From the NCBI RefSeq assembly GCF_016908495.1, contig NZ_JAFBDZ010000004.1:310001-374000 (forward strand): 64,000 bases of DNA, given 5' to 3'. The translations under genes and the position numbers were made by a program. Below, piece after piece: positions 33,591-42,370 of this stretch. A model generated the notes under the pieces. That model made no database searches. It was not told the DNA's origin and saw only the letters and a program-made list of their open reading frames with translations. Within the stretch, counting starts at the first letter, position 1, and each line of letters opens with the position of its first letter. Source of the DNA: Rossellomorea pakistanensis. Its GTDB lineage: Bacteria > Bacillota > Bacilli > Bacillales > Bacillaceae_B.

Positions 33591-34937
33591 ATGGAAACAA
33601 AAAATTCACCAACTCTTAAACGTTCTCTTACTTTGACGCATGTCGTCTTTTTCGGATTGGCTTTTATGGCTCCAAAAACGTTTTTTTCTACATTTGGGGT
33701 TGCTGTCCACAGCACAAACGGAATGATGCCAACCGCTTATGCGATTGCTTTAGTTGTCATGTTATTTACAGCTTATAGCTATGTTCAATTAGTGAAAGCT
33801 TTTCCGAACGCAGGGGCAGCATATACGTTTACACAAAAATCAATCAGTCCAAGTATTGGGTTTATCGTTGGTTGGACAATCATTATTGATTATATGTTTA
33901 GCCCGATGATCAGTTCTCTCATCGTCGGAATTTCATTGAAGGCTTATTTCCCATCTATTCCGATGTTTGTTTGGATTATTTTATTTATTATAATCATTAC
34001 AACTGTCAACATTCTCGGGATTAAATTAGCGGCGAAAGTTAATACGTACATGCTTCTCTTGCAAATTTTATTGTTTGTACTGTTTTTTATTCTGTCGATT
34101 AAAGGGCTTCTTGCAGGAAAAGGAGCAGGGACATTATTTTCAATCGTTCCCTTTTATGATCCTGAAATCAGCGTACCTACTCTTTTATCTGTTATCCCTA
34201 TTCTATGTTTTAGCTTTCTAGGTTTTGATGCAGTAACTACGTTGTCAGAAGAGACAAAGAATCCTACGAGAACCCTGCCAAAGGCAATCTATTTCATAAC
34301 GATGATTGGTGGATTTTTGTTTATAACAGGTTCTTATTTTGCACAACTTATTTTTCCAGAGTTTCAGTCTTTCAAAAACCCCGAATCCGCCTATTTAGAG
34401 ATTGCTATGTATATCGGCGGAAGCATTTTTGTGAGCTTCTTTGTAGCAGTAGGGCTAACATCCACCACTGCTTCAGCAGTTGCATCTGGGACAAGCGCCT
34501 CTCGTATTTTGTATGCGATGGGAAGGGAAAATGTATTAACGAAAAAAATCTTTGGCTATCTATCCCCAAAATACCGTACACCAGTATTCAATATTTTACT
34601 CATTGGTGTGGTTGCGCTAAGCGCCCTCTTCTTAAATCTAACGACAGCCGTATCGCTTATTAGTTTTGGAGCGTTGTTCGCTTTTTTCTTTGTGAATCTA
34701 TCGGTGGTTGCTCACTATTTTTTTCGAAAGAAACAGAGGTCTTTTAAAGGAACGATTCAATATGTGATTATCCCGCTTATAGGTGCAGCACTCATTGGAT
34801 TGTTTTTTATAAAATTAGATAAACCTTCACTATTACTAGGTGGAACTTGGCTTCTTATCGGGTTTATCTATCTATTAAACTTAACAAAAATGTTTAGACA
34901 ACCGCCTCCTGAGCTTACCTTTGAAGAAGCTCAATAA
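33591..34937 (+). CDS. APC superfamily amino-acid permease
   Basis: A 448-residue permease with about 12 spans. The first span carries VVFFGLAFMAPKTFFSTFG (residues 18-36), and FPNAGAAYTFTQKSISPSIG (about 70-90) and the loop CFSFLGFDAVTTLSEETKNP (about 208-227) are hallmarks of the APC family. Substrate is probably an amino acid or amine. It lies 27 bases before an amidohydrolase gene, suggesting uptake and hydrolysis of the same compound. The ATG at 33591 is seven bases after AGGAGG. A diverged second copy of this gene pair follows downstream. Confidence 0.9.
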   Translation: METKNSPTLKRSLTLTHVVFFGLAFMAPKTFFSTFGVAVHSTNGMMPTAYAIALVVMLFTAYSYVQLVKAFPNAGAAYTFTQKSISPSIGFIVGWTIIIDYMFSPMISSLIVGISLKAYFPSIPMFVWIILFIIIITTVNILGIKLAAKVNTYMLLLQILLFVLFFILSIKGLLAGKGAGTLFSIVPFYDPEISVPTLLSVIPILCFSFLGFDAVTTLSEETKNPTRTLPKAIYFITMIGGFLFITGSYFAQLIFPEFQSFKNPESAYLEIAMYIGGSIFVSFFVAVGLTSTTASAVASGTSASRILYAMGRENVLTKKIFGYLSPKYRTPVFNILLIGVVALSALFLNLTTAVSLISFGALFAFFFVNLSVVAHYFFRKKQRSFKGTIQYVIIPLIGAALIGLFFIKLDKPSLLLGGTWLLIGFIYLLNLTKMFRQPPPELTFEEAQ

Positions 34938-34964
34938 GAGAGCGACAAAAGAAAGGATTGATTG

Positions 34965-36590
34965 ATGATGAGTCAACAAGTAGCCGATGTAATTATTTCA
35001 AGTAATGCTGTATTTACAGGCCTTTCGGATCAACCTGAGCCTGCTTCCATTGCGATAGCTGACAACAAAATCATTGCGATTGGTTCTGATAATCAGATGA
35101 AAATTTATTCAGACGAAAAGACGAAAACCTATCAATTTAAAGACCAATTAATTATGCCGGGATTCCATGATTTCCATCTTCATATTATGCAAGGGGCCGT
35201 TGCCCTCAAGAGTGTCAATCTGTTCACCGCTCGTTCAGAAGAGGAAGCGCTAGAAATAATTCGCGAATTCGCCGAATCAAATCCGGATAATCCATGGATC
35301 ATCGGATTTACATGGGATGCGGGTTATTGGAATAAAGAACAATTACCTACTCGCCATTCACTAGATCGTATCCTGCCTGACCGTCCAGCACTCATGTTTC
35401 ATGCTGAAGGTCATTATGCATGGGTAAATACGAAAGCATTAGAGTTGGCTAACATTAACCGAGATACAGAAAATCCTTCTTACGGTATGATTAGTAAAGA
35501 TAAAAATGGAGAACCCGACGGTCTTTTATACGAAAAAGCAATGGATCCGGTGATTTGCAATGCATTTAATTTTTCAAATTCACAAAAGAAGGAAATCTTC
35601 TCTAATTTCTTGTCATATGCAGCAAGTTTAGGAGTTACGGCCGTTCATGATTTACATGCCTTAAAATCAATAGAAGCACTCCATATTTTTAAAGAGTTTG
35701 AAGACAAAGGAGAATTAACCACGCGTATTCATTTATGGCCTGCTTTAAATCGCGATCTTGGACAAGCCAAACAATTACGAGAGACGTATCAATCAGATAA
35801 ACTCCGTGTGTCAGGATTGAAACAATTTATCGATGGTGTCATTACCGCACGTACTGCTTATTTACTCGATCCTTATGCTGATCAAGTAGAAACATGCGGG
35901 GAAACGTCCTTTCCACCTGAGACAATCAAAAAGTGGGTTGTTGATGCAGATAAAGAGGGATTTAGTATTCGTTTTCATGCCATTGGAGACGGAGCGATTC
36001 GTCTTGCCTTAGATGCCTTTGAGGGAGCACAAAAGGTAAACGGTAAGCGAGATTCACGTCATTCCATTGAGCATGTAGAAGTGATTCACCCTGATGATAT
36101 CACTCGTTTCAAAGAGCTTGGTGTTACGGCTTCGATGCAGCCAGATCACTTAGCGATGTCTGAAAGAGGTGTTTACACCGATCGAATTGGTTCAGAGCGA
36201 GAAAAGTATGTTTTTCCGATTCATACATTACAAAAAGCCGGTGCGAAAGTGGCTTTTGGAACGGACTTCCCTATTGATATCCTGAATCCGTTGCTTCAAA
36301 TCTATCGTGCCGTATCGAGAATCGATAGTAGCGGAAAAACAGTATGGCATCCACATGAGCGCATTACATTGGCTGAAGCATTAAAAGCTTACACGAGCGG
36401 CTCGGCCTTCGGTACATTCAGAGAGCAGGAATTAGGGACATTGGAAATAGGTAAGCTGGCCGATATTGTCGTATTGGATAGAAATCTTTTTGAAGTTCCT
36501 ATGGATGAACTACTAGATACAAAAGTACAGTTAACGATTGTTGATGGGAAAGTCGTTTATGATCATTCTAGTTCATTGGTAAAATCATAA
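34965..36590 (+). CDS. YtcJ-like metal-dependent amidohydrolase
   Basis: A 541-residue enzyme of the amidohydrolase superfamily (YtcJ/Amidohydro_3 group). Metal-site motifs are visible: HDFHLH (about residues 68-73), His in IRFHAIGDGA (about 340), His in HSIEHVEVIH (about 370) and the catalytic Asp in FGTDFPID (about 430). Typical reactions are hydrolysis of N-acyl or cyclic amides, but substrates are mostly unknown. It forms a pair with the APC permease upstream. The start was chosen at ATG 34965, seven bases after AAAGGA. Confidence 0.88.
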   Translation: MMSQQVADVIISSNAVFTGLSDQPEPASIAIADNKIIAIGSDNQMKIYSDEKTKTYQFKDQLIMPGFHDFHLHIMQGAVALKSVNLFTARSEEEALEIIREFAESNPDNPWIIGFTWDAGYWNKEQLPTRHSLDRILPDRPALMFHAEGHYAWVNTKALELANINRDTENPSYGMISKDKNGEPDGLLYEKAMDPVICNAFNFSNSQKKEIFSNFLSYAASLGVTAVHDLHALKSIEALHIFKEFEDKGELTTRIHLWPALNRDLGQAKQLRETYQSDKLRVSGLKQFIDGVITARTAYLLDPYADQVETCGETSFPPETIKKWVVDADKEGFSIRFHAIGDGAIRLALDAFEGAQKVNGKRDSRHSIEHVEVIHPDDITRFKELGVTASMQPDHLAMSERGVYTDRIGSEREKYVFPIHTLQKAGAKVAFGTDFPIDILNPLLQIYRAVSRIDSSGKTVWHPHERITLAEALKAYTSGSAFGTFREQELGTLEIGKLADIVVLDRNLFEVPMDELLDTKVQLTIVDGKVVYDHSSSLVKS

Positions 36591-36665
36591 ATGCTTTCGA
36601 TTTAGAGGCTCCATTAGCAAGCGATTAGTTACAATATAGCGATATAAAACAAGGAGGTCTGATAG

Positions 36666-38651
36666 ATGAATCATGCAAACTCGCCAACTCTTAAACGTTC
36701 TCTTTCATTGAAATATGTTGTTTTTTTTGGATTAGCCTTTATGGCTCCAACGACTTTATTTTCTACTTATGGAGTAGCTGTTCATGGCACTAATGGGATG
36801 CTTTCAACTGCTTATATCATTGCCTTAATCGTTATGTTTTTTACAGCCTACAGCTATGCACAATTGGTGAAAGCTTTTCCAAATGCAGGGGCCGCCTATA
36901 CGTTTACACAAAAATCCCTAAGTCCCCACATCGGTTTTCTCGTAGGTTGGACCATATTGCTCGATTATGTATTCAGTCCAATGATTAGTGCTTTATTGTT
37001 AGGAATTGCCATGAATGCCTATTTCCCTTCGATTCCTATGTTCATTTGGATTATCCTCTTCATCATTACGATTACAATCGTCAATATACTTGGCATTACG
37101 GTAGCTGCCAAGTTTAATACTGCCATTCTGTTCCTTCAATTCGGAACATTCGCACTCTTTATCGCTTTTTCAATAAAGGGGCTCCTAAATGGTCATGGAG
37201 CAGGAACACTTTTTTCTATATTACCGTTTATGGATTCCAATTCAAATATGCCGGATATCATGTCCATGATCCCTGTCTTATGCTTTTCCTTTTTAGGATT
37301 TGATGCCGTTACAACTCTTTCTGAAGAAACGAAAAATCCTCGAAAATCTATACCCAGGGCTATTTATCTTATTACAATCATTGGTGGGGTATTATATATA
37401 TTCGGCTCTTATTTCTTACAGCTTATTTGGCCGGACTTTCAATCATTTAAAAACCCGGAATCTGCTTATATGGAAATTGCCCTGTATATCGGAGGTAACT
37501 TTTTGACAAGTTATATTCTTGCAGAAGGAATAATGGCAAGTTTTTCATCGGCCGTTGCGTCAGGGACAAGTGCTTCACGTATTTTATATGCAATGGGTGC
37601 GGTTATCCGCCATGCCTATGATTTTACAAAAGAACAAAAAAGAGAATTTTTCAAGAACTTCCTTACTCATGCTGCTAGTTTAGGAGTAACCGCCGTCCAC
37701 GACTTATTTGCAACGGAATCAATGGAAATCTTAAATGATTATGACCTTTTCAAAGAATTTGATGATAGAGGAGAATTAACAACTCGTATTCATTTATGGC
37801 CGGCTCTAAATGGCAATCTTGACCATGCTAAACAATTGCGAGAGAAGTATCAATCGGATAAACTTCGCGTATCAGGGCTGAAACAATTTATCGATGGTGT
37901 CATTACAGCTCGTACTGCTTACTTACTAGAACCTTATGCAGACCTTAAAGAATCACGGGGAGAGACATCCTTCCCTCCTGAGACAATTAAAAAATGGGTA
38001 ATGGATGCAGATAAAGAGGGATTCAGTATTCGATTTCATGCGATTGGGGATGGAGCGATCCGTCTTGCTTTAGATGCCTATGAAGAAGCTCAGAAAGTAA
38101 ACGGTAAGCGTGATTCACGTCATTCGATTGAGCATGTAGAAGTGATTCACCCTAATGATATTCCGCGATTCAAAGAGCTTAGTGTGACGGCTTCCATGCA
38201 GCCAGATCACTTAGCGATGTCAGAACGAGGGGTTTATACCGATCGAATCGGTCCAGAACGAGAAAAGTATGTTTTTTCAATTCATACATTGAAAAAATCC
38301 GGTGCGAAATTAGCATTTGGAACGGACTTCCCCATTGATATCCTGAATCCGCTTTTACAAATTTATCGTGCAGTAACGAGAATCGACAGCAGCGGAAAAA
38401 CGGTATGGCATCCACATGAACAGATCACACTGGCCGAAGCATTAAAAGCTTATACATCCGGGTCCGCTTACGGTACATTTAGAGAGCAGGAATTAGGGAC
38501 ATTGGAAGTGGGTAAGCTTGCTGATATTGCGGTCTTGGAACGAAACCTTTTTGAAGGACCCGTAGAAGAAATCCCCAATACAAAGGTACTGCTCACGATT
38601 ATTGATGGTAAAGTTGTTTTTGATCGAAAGAGCCAGTTAATCGAAAAGTAA
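36666..38651 (+). CDS. APC permease-amidohydrolase chimera (in-frame deletion fusion)
   Basis: One continuous 661-codon frame. Residues 1 to about 310 match the first 308 residues of the upstream permease (ending SASRILYAMG). Residues from about 311 match the amidohydrolase from its residue about 192 onward (HAASLGVTAVHDL). The junction at 37590-37596 is GCAATGG, a 7-base string also present at the matching point of the intact amidohydrolase gene (35538-35544). About 1 kb of an ancestral second gene pair has been lost. The permease lacks its last four spans and the enzyme lacks its HxH metal site, so neither part should work. RBS AAGGAGG is intact. It is best read as a gene-fusion relic, though still an open frame. 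Confidence 0.8.
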   Translation: MNHANSPTLKRSLSLKYVVFFGLAFMAPTTLFSTYGVAVHGTNGMLSTAYIIALIVMFFTAYSYAQLVKAFPNAGAAYTFTQKSLSPHIGFLVGWTILLDYVFSPMISALLLGIAMNAYFPSIPMFIWIILFIITITIVNILGITVAAKFNTAILFLQFGTFALFIAFSIKGLLNGHGAGTLFSILPFMDSNSNMPDIMSMIPVLCFSFLGFDAVTTLSEETKNPRKSIPRAIYLITIIGGVLYIFGSYFLQLIWPDFQSFKNPESAYMEIALYIGGNFLTSYILAEGIMASFSSAVASGTSASRILYAMGAVIRHAYDFTKEQKREFFKNFLTHAASLGVTAVHDLFATESMEILNDYDLFKEFDDRGELTTRIHLWPALNGNLDHAKQLREKYQSDKLRVSGLKQFIDGVITARTAYLLEPYADLKESRGETSFPPETIKKWVMDADKEGFSIRFHAIGDGAIRLALDAYEEAQKVNGKRDSRHSIEHVEVIHPNDIPRFKELSVTASMQPDHLAMSERGVYTDRIGPEREKYVFSIHTLKKSGAKLAFGTDFPIDILNPLLQIYRAVTRIDSSGKTVWHPHEQITLAEALKAYTSGSAYGTFREQELGTLEVGKLADIAVLERNLFEGPVEEIPNTKVLLTIIDGKVVFDRKSQLIEK

Positions 38652-38661
38652 CCTAATGATC

Positions 38662-38696
38662 AAAAGAGGATTCCACAGCTGTAGAATCCTCTTTTG
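38662..38696 (+). terminator. Terminator after the chimeric gene
   Basis: AAAAGAGGATTC and GAATCCTCTTTT form a 12-bp stem with a 10-base loop ending in TTTT, 11 bases after the stop. Confidence 0.85.
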
Positions 38697-38825
38697 TATA
38701 GGATCTATCGTTAAACGTAGTTTTCATCTAACTTTGGAGGTATCCCACATTACCTTCCATTATTTAAGGACCAATTCGAAAATAAAGCGCAGTTCCTATT
38801 CAAGAAATTCTCCCTTAAATAAAAA

Positions 38826-38861
38826 ATGAGCGCTAATCCGTTTTTCAGGATAGCGCCCATT
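38826..38861 (-). terminator. Probable terminator of the AHSA1/ArsR operon
   Basis: On the minus strand ATGGGCGCTATCC and GGATTAGCGCTCAT form a stem with an 8-base loop, followed by TTTTTT. It is about 140 bases beyond the ArsR stop. The gap 38652-38997 holds this and the preceding terminator, and no gene is seen. Confidence 0.65.
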
Positions 38862-38997
38862 TGATTAAAATCTATAATCAACTGATTCTAATAGCTAGAT
38901 TAATCGAAAAATATTGAGGATCACAGGAGCAAGCCTACTTAAACTTAAAGCACCTGTGAGGTATAATGACATCATAAAATGGCTGTAAGAAGAACAT

Positions 38998-39360
38998 TCA
39001 GTCCTGTTTATCAAATTCTGTTTTAATAACGTTCAATCCATTCCCCCCATCATTTTCTACCACATGTTTAAGCATGGACAATTTGTTATTCCAAAATTGC
39101 TCATAATAAGAAAGCCACTGCTTTAATTCTGTTAAGGGTTCTGGTTGTAACTGATAAATTTTTTCTCTCCCTACCTTTCGTCCACTAACTAATTTTGCTT
39201 CTGAAAGGATACGAAGATGTTTTGCAATGGCTGTACGACTAATAGGAAAATGAGATGTTATTTCCGAAATTGGTAATTCATTTTGAGCAAGCAATCGTAG
39301 AACCTCTCTACGAGTTGGGTCGGCAATAGCTTGAAATACATCATGCTTTACTGCTGCCAC
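38998..39360 (-). CDS. ArsR family transcriptional regulator (SdpR-like)
   Basis: A 120-residue winged-helix repressor. The helix-turn-helix is ISEITSHFPISRTAIAKHLRILSEA (about residues 31-55), with the beta wing GRKVGREKIYQL after it. No metal-binding cysteines, so it belongs to the non-metal ArsR group that sits beside AHSA1 genes. It starts with GTG directly after the TAA of the AHSA1 gene and uses GAGGG in that gene's end. It probably represses its own operon through the repeats at 39815-39860. Confidence 0.85.
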   Translation of the reverse strand: MAAVKHDVFQAIADPTRREVLRLLAQNELPISEITSHFPISRTAIAKHLRILSEAKLVSGRKVGREKIYQLQPEPLTELKQWLSYYEQFWNNKLSMLKHVVENDGGNGLNVIKTEFDKQD

Positions 39361-39780
39361 TTATCCCTCAACAGCCTTTCGAAGTCGTTCATTCACAATA
39401 TCCACCCAGCCATTATCCATTCTATTACGAATAACAGAACTCTTCTCGTTCGCTTTTGGAAGAATAGTATCACGGTCTTTCCAACCACTATGAATAAGTG
39501 TAAACTCCGTTTTGTCACCCAACTCTTTTAAAGTAAACGAAACAATCCAACCATCTGTATCCCATGAAAAAGAGAGTCGGTTTGGTTCATCAATTTCTAA
39601 AACCTTACAAGGAGATGGACCGAATGGGGATTGCAAATGAAATTCGTGCCCTACTTTAGGTTCAAAATCATTTGGCATGAACCATGAGGCAATCCCTTCC
39701 GATGTTGATACTGTGTTCCATACTTTTTGAATAGGCGCTTCATAAATGACAGTTTGCTTTATATCTTGTAATGTTTCCAT
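39361..39780 (-). CDS. SRPBCC/AHSA1 domain protein
   Basis: A 139-residue START-like fold protein of the activator-of-Hsp90 homology group, whose members bind hydrophobic ligands. Motifs: [23 protein letters not shown] (about residues 11-33), [14 protein letters not shown] and the closing [16 protein letters not shown] helix. It is almost always paired with an ArsR regulator, as here. I placed the start at ATG 39780 after AAGGAG; the longer frame to 39837 runs through the operator. Ligand unknown. Confidence 0.85.
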   Translation of the reverse strand: METLQDIKQTVIYEAPIQKVWNTVSTSEGIASWFMPNDFEPKVGHEFHLQSPFGPSPCKVLEIDEPNRLSFSWDTDGWIVSFTLKELGDKTEFTLIHSGWKDRDTILPKANEKSSVIRNRMDNGWVDIVNERLRKAVEG

Positions 39781-39814
39781 GTTATTTCTCCTTCTTTCTA
39801 TTATCACAAATATA

Positions 39815-39860
39815 AAACCATTTGGTTTCATTTTCATAATATAACACCTTTTAGTTTCAT
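39815..39860. promoter_or_regulatory. ArsR operator repeats
   Basis: AAACCATTTGGTTT is a perfect palindrome (39815-39828), and a related ACACCTTTTAGTTTCAT lies at 39844-39860, about 29 bases apart in the same orientation. They fall in the promoter region of the AHSA1/ArsR operon, where an autorepressor would bind. Confidence 0.6.
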
Positions 39861-40271
39861 GTCAATGTTAGATTGCCTCACTCCACCTATTCTTATTCAG
39901 TTTTTGTTTAACAATCAAATGACCATCTAATTGAACAATACAGCTGGAGTTTAGGATCAAAAGAAAAACCTATATTAATACAGGGTTTTATTAAACTTTG
40001 TTTTAAATCAACAAATTTTCAACATAAAAAGCCGACTCCTTGTATTAAGGAATCGACATTTTGTGATTTGCCTTTGTTTAAGAATCGCTCCCTTTTGCAG
40101 AATACTCGATTTCAAGATAAACTTAAAAGACATTAATACCCTTTAGGTAAATTAGACATAATATATGATTCACTATCGGCAGAATACCACTCAGGAATTC
40201 TGCATTGTTAGTACGAATTTAAACAGGCTTAAAAGTCCCCTTTATAAGCTCTATTTTTACCAGACAGGTCC
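39861..40271. other. Intergenic region with one minus-strand terminator
   Basis: A stem at 40031-40057 (GCCGACTCCTT with AAGGAATCGAC) is followed on the minus strand by TTTTTATG and probably ends transcripts from the MarR gene, 215 bases upstream. The rest is AT-rich without a gene. Confidence 0.45.
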
Positions 40272-40730
40272 TTACCTCGATGATAGTTTACCCTCATTTT
40301 CTTCAAAAACTAATTTTAATAAATCTTCTTTGAGCATTTGCATTCGTTCAGCACCTATGTTTTCAATCCAGCGTCCCTCAATCTCAGTTAGTATCTTCTC
40401 TTTTGCTTCTATTACTGACCAACCTCGTTCAGTCAAAACAATAATTTTTCCCCTTTTATCTGTGGGATGAGTTTGGCGCATAACATAACCACTTTTCTCA
40501 AGATAATCTACCATTTTACTCACAGCTTGCTTTGTAATTCCTAAATACTCAGCTAGTTCTATACCTGTTGCTCCGTTAGGAGTGATACATTTAAACATAA
40601 AACCATGTGCGGGTCTAATATCTCCAAATCCCAATTCACTCAATCTATCATGGAGTTCATTAATCGATGCCCTAAAAGATAAAGACAAAAGTGATGTTAG
40701 ATCTAATTCACTAAATACTTGGTGATTCAT
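40272..40730 (-). CDS. MarR family transcriptional regulator
   Basis: A 152-residue winged-helix regulator. The helix-turn-helix is TGIELAEYLGITKQAVSKMVDYLEKSGYV (about residues 55-83), followed by the wing DKRGKIIVLTERG. MarR proteins act as dimers released by small phenolic or oxidant ligands. It is divergent from the DUF3238-like gene, with two identical-geometry palindromes between them. The ATG follows AGGAGG. Confidence 0.88.
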   Translation of the reverse strand: MNHQVFSELDLTSLLSLSFRASINELHDRLSELGFGDIRPAHGFMFKCITPNGATGIELAEYLGITKQAVSKMVDYLEKSGYVMRQTHPTDKRGKIIVLTERGWSVIEAKEKILTEIEGRWIENIGAERMQMLKEDLLKLVFEENEGKLSSR

Positions 40731-40751
40731 ACGTAAAACCTCCTAAAATAA

Positions 40752-40820
40752 AGTCAATTAAGTTGACTACATTTAAATCATATTGTACAATACGAAATAT
40801 AGTCAATCAAATTGACTATA
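40752..40820. promoter_or_regulatory. Two MarR operators
   Basis: AGTCAA-N5-TTGACT occurs at 40752-40768 and again at 40801-40817, the second with flanking TAT/ATA giving a longer palindrome (40798-40820). Centres are 49 bases apart. The arms contain TTGAC-like -35 elements, so a bound MarR dimer would block both divergent promoters. Confidence 0.75.
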
Positions 40821-40880
40821 TTTCAATTATGAAAGGAATGGGATTCACCGAAATAAACTAACAAATTATGGAGGTTTTTC

Positions 40881-41465
40881 ATGGCAAACGTCATTAAAAT
40901 TAGAGCAAGTGTTTTTATTCCAATGTCTTGGACTGAACCTAAGAAAGATATCCAAACAGGAAACATAATCCAATTTGAAGGTGACTCACGTGAATTTACA
41001 CCTTATGCTATAAACACAATGCGTTCTAGAATTGAACAAGAAGTAGTTGTAGATTTTCATAAAAAAGATATTTTCTCATACGCGAATACTGGCACAACAA
41101 CAGAAAGAGTAACAAATCCAGATGGTTCGGTTAATAAAAGAACTGGAAAAGCAAGTACAGAAGGTATTTTGTGCACTAATATTGAATGGAGTTCTGATGA
41201 CGTCAAGTTTCAAATGAGTGCAAGTGCTAGCAACCCATTAAATGTATATGCACCTCCTGTTGACTACCTTTTAACTGTACAGGTCAAAAAAGATGGTAGG
41301 ATCGATATTCAAGGAGCACATGATGGATTCCCTTGTTTTGAATTTTATAATCAAGTAAATTTTGGTTCGTTTGAACAAATTTATACTCATGATTTTAGAG
41401 AAACTGGTGACACACCTGAAGCTCTAGCTGGAGAAATGGAGTATTGTTTTAAAAAGATATTATAA
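40881..41465 (+). CDS. Uncharacterised protein, possibly DUF3238
   Basis: A 194-residue soluble protein without signal peptide or membrane span. It opens with IKIRASVFIPMSWTEP and IQFEGDSREF, which recalls DUF3238 proteins; I hold that moderately. The middle has TNPDGSVNKRTGKA, and the end is rich in aromatic and acidic residues (FEFYNQVNFGSFEQIYTHDF). It is divergent from, and probably controlled by, the MarR regulator via two operators. RBS GGAGG precedes the ATG by six bases. Function unknown. Confidence 0.75.
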   Translation: MANVIKIRASVFIPMSWTEPKKDIQTGNIIQFEGDSREFTPYAINTMRSRIEQEVVVDFHKKDIFSYANTGTTTERVTNPDGSVNKRTGKASTEGILCTNIEWSSDDVKFQMSASASNPLNVYAPPVDYLLTVQVKKDGRIDIQGAHDGFPCFEFYNQVNFGSFEQIYTHDFRETGDTPEALAGEMEYCFKKIL

Positions 41466-41660
41466 TGTAATTGTCTTGCCACATAGCTATAAAAACCAAG
41501 ATAAATTTGTATTCATAATAGGTATCTCGCGCAAAACGGAAAGATCCCGAATTAAGTAAATTTAGACAAGATATGCCATAAAGTTTATTTCCGATGATGA
41601 TGATTCCATGAATAAGACTATTTAAATTGACATTAAAATAATAAGGAAAATAAAAGATGT

Positions 41661-42002
41661 CAGCAAAATATTCTTGGAACTGAAATCTATCCTGTGTTTG
41701 CTCCTACATCATCTGATTTAGTCGCTGAAGAGCGAAAAGGGATTAGTGGTTTTGCTGGAAGCAATCTGGATCAATTGCTTCGTGCTAGAGGAATACGACA
41801 TGTTGCTGTAGCTGATTTTGTAACTGAAGTATGTGTAGAGTCAACCATCCGTGATGCCTTTGATCGAGGGTATCATTGCACATTACTCTCTGATTGTACG
41901 GCTGCTCATAGCAATCAAGATTAAACATATGTAGAAAAGACAATCATGGCCTATTTCGGTAATGTGTTAACAGCTAAAGAGTTGATTAATCAGTTAGGCT
42001 AA
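41661..42002 (+). pseudogene. Isochorismatase-family cysteine hydrolase, truncated with nonsense codon
   Basis: The frame reads through GFAGSNLDQLLRARGIRHV and the catalytic-Cys motif TEVCVESTIRDAFDRG, then AAHSNQD and a TAA at 41922-41924. It continues in the same frame with TYVEKTIMAYFGNVL to the true stop at 42000. A CAA-to-TAA change explains the internal stop. The N-terminal part with the catalytic Asp is absent and no start is seen. The gap 41466-41660 has no gene. Confidence 0.75.
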
Positions 42003-42370
42003 TGACAGAAATGACTAGGGAATCCATTCTAAATACAAATTGCTTAAAAAGCATAAGGGGTGACGGCAGGATTGCAAGCACAGCCAGCCTAACCTGAATG
42101 CCCTTTTATGGGTGTGGTTGCACGGTTGCTGGTTCTGCTTAATGAACTATTTCGGGGGATGGGCAAAAATAGCCAAAAAGAAGATGAATCTCTATTAAAT
42201 GTAGTGTTCATCTTCTTTTTTATTCACTATATTCTGTGTCTAGTAATGAGACTCTTTAGTTTGTCAACAGTCCCAATTGAAGATCCTTTTTTGTTAGTAG
42301 GTAATTAAAACACTTTTGTAACTTTTAGGTATTTGTCTAAGCACTAGATGTTTATCTTCCGGAAATTATT
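42003..42370. other. Intergenic region with a terminator
   Basis: AAAAAGAAGATGAA and TTCATCTTCTTTTTT (42175-42221) form a 14-bp stem with an 18-base loop, usable in both directions. The stretch 42050-42160 is less AT-rich than its surroundings and may be a remnant, but no family is recognised in any frame. Confidence 0.5.

Noticed and set aside
36666..38651. A genuine bifunctional transporter-enzyme
   Set aside because: The permease part lacks its last spans, the enzyme part lacks the HxH metal site, and the junction is explained by a deletion at a short repeat.
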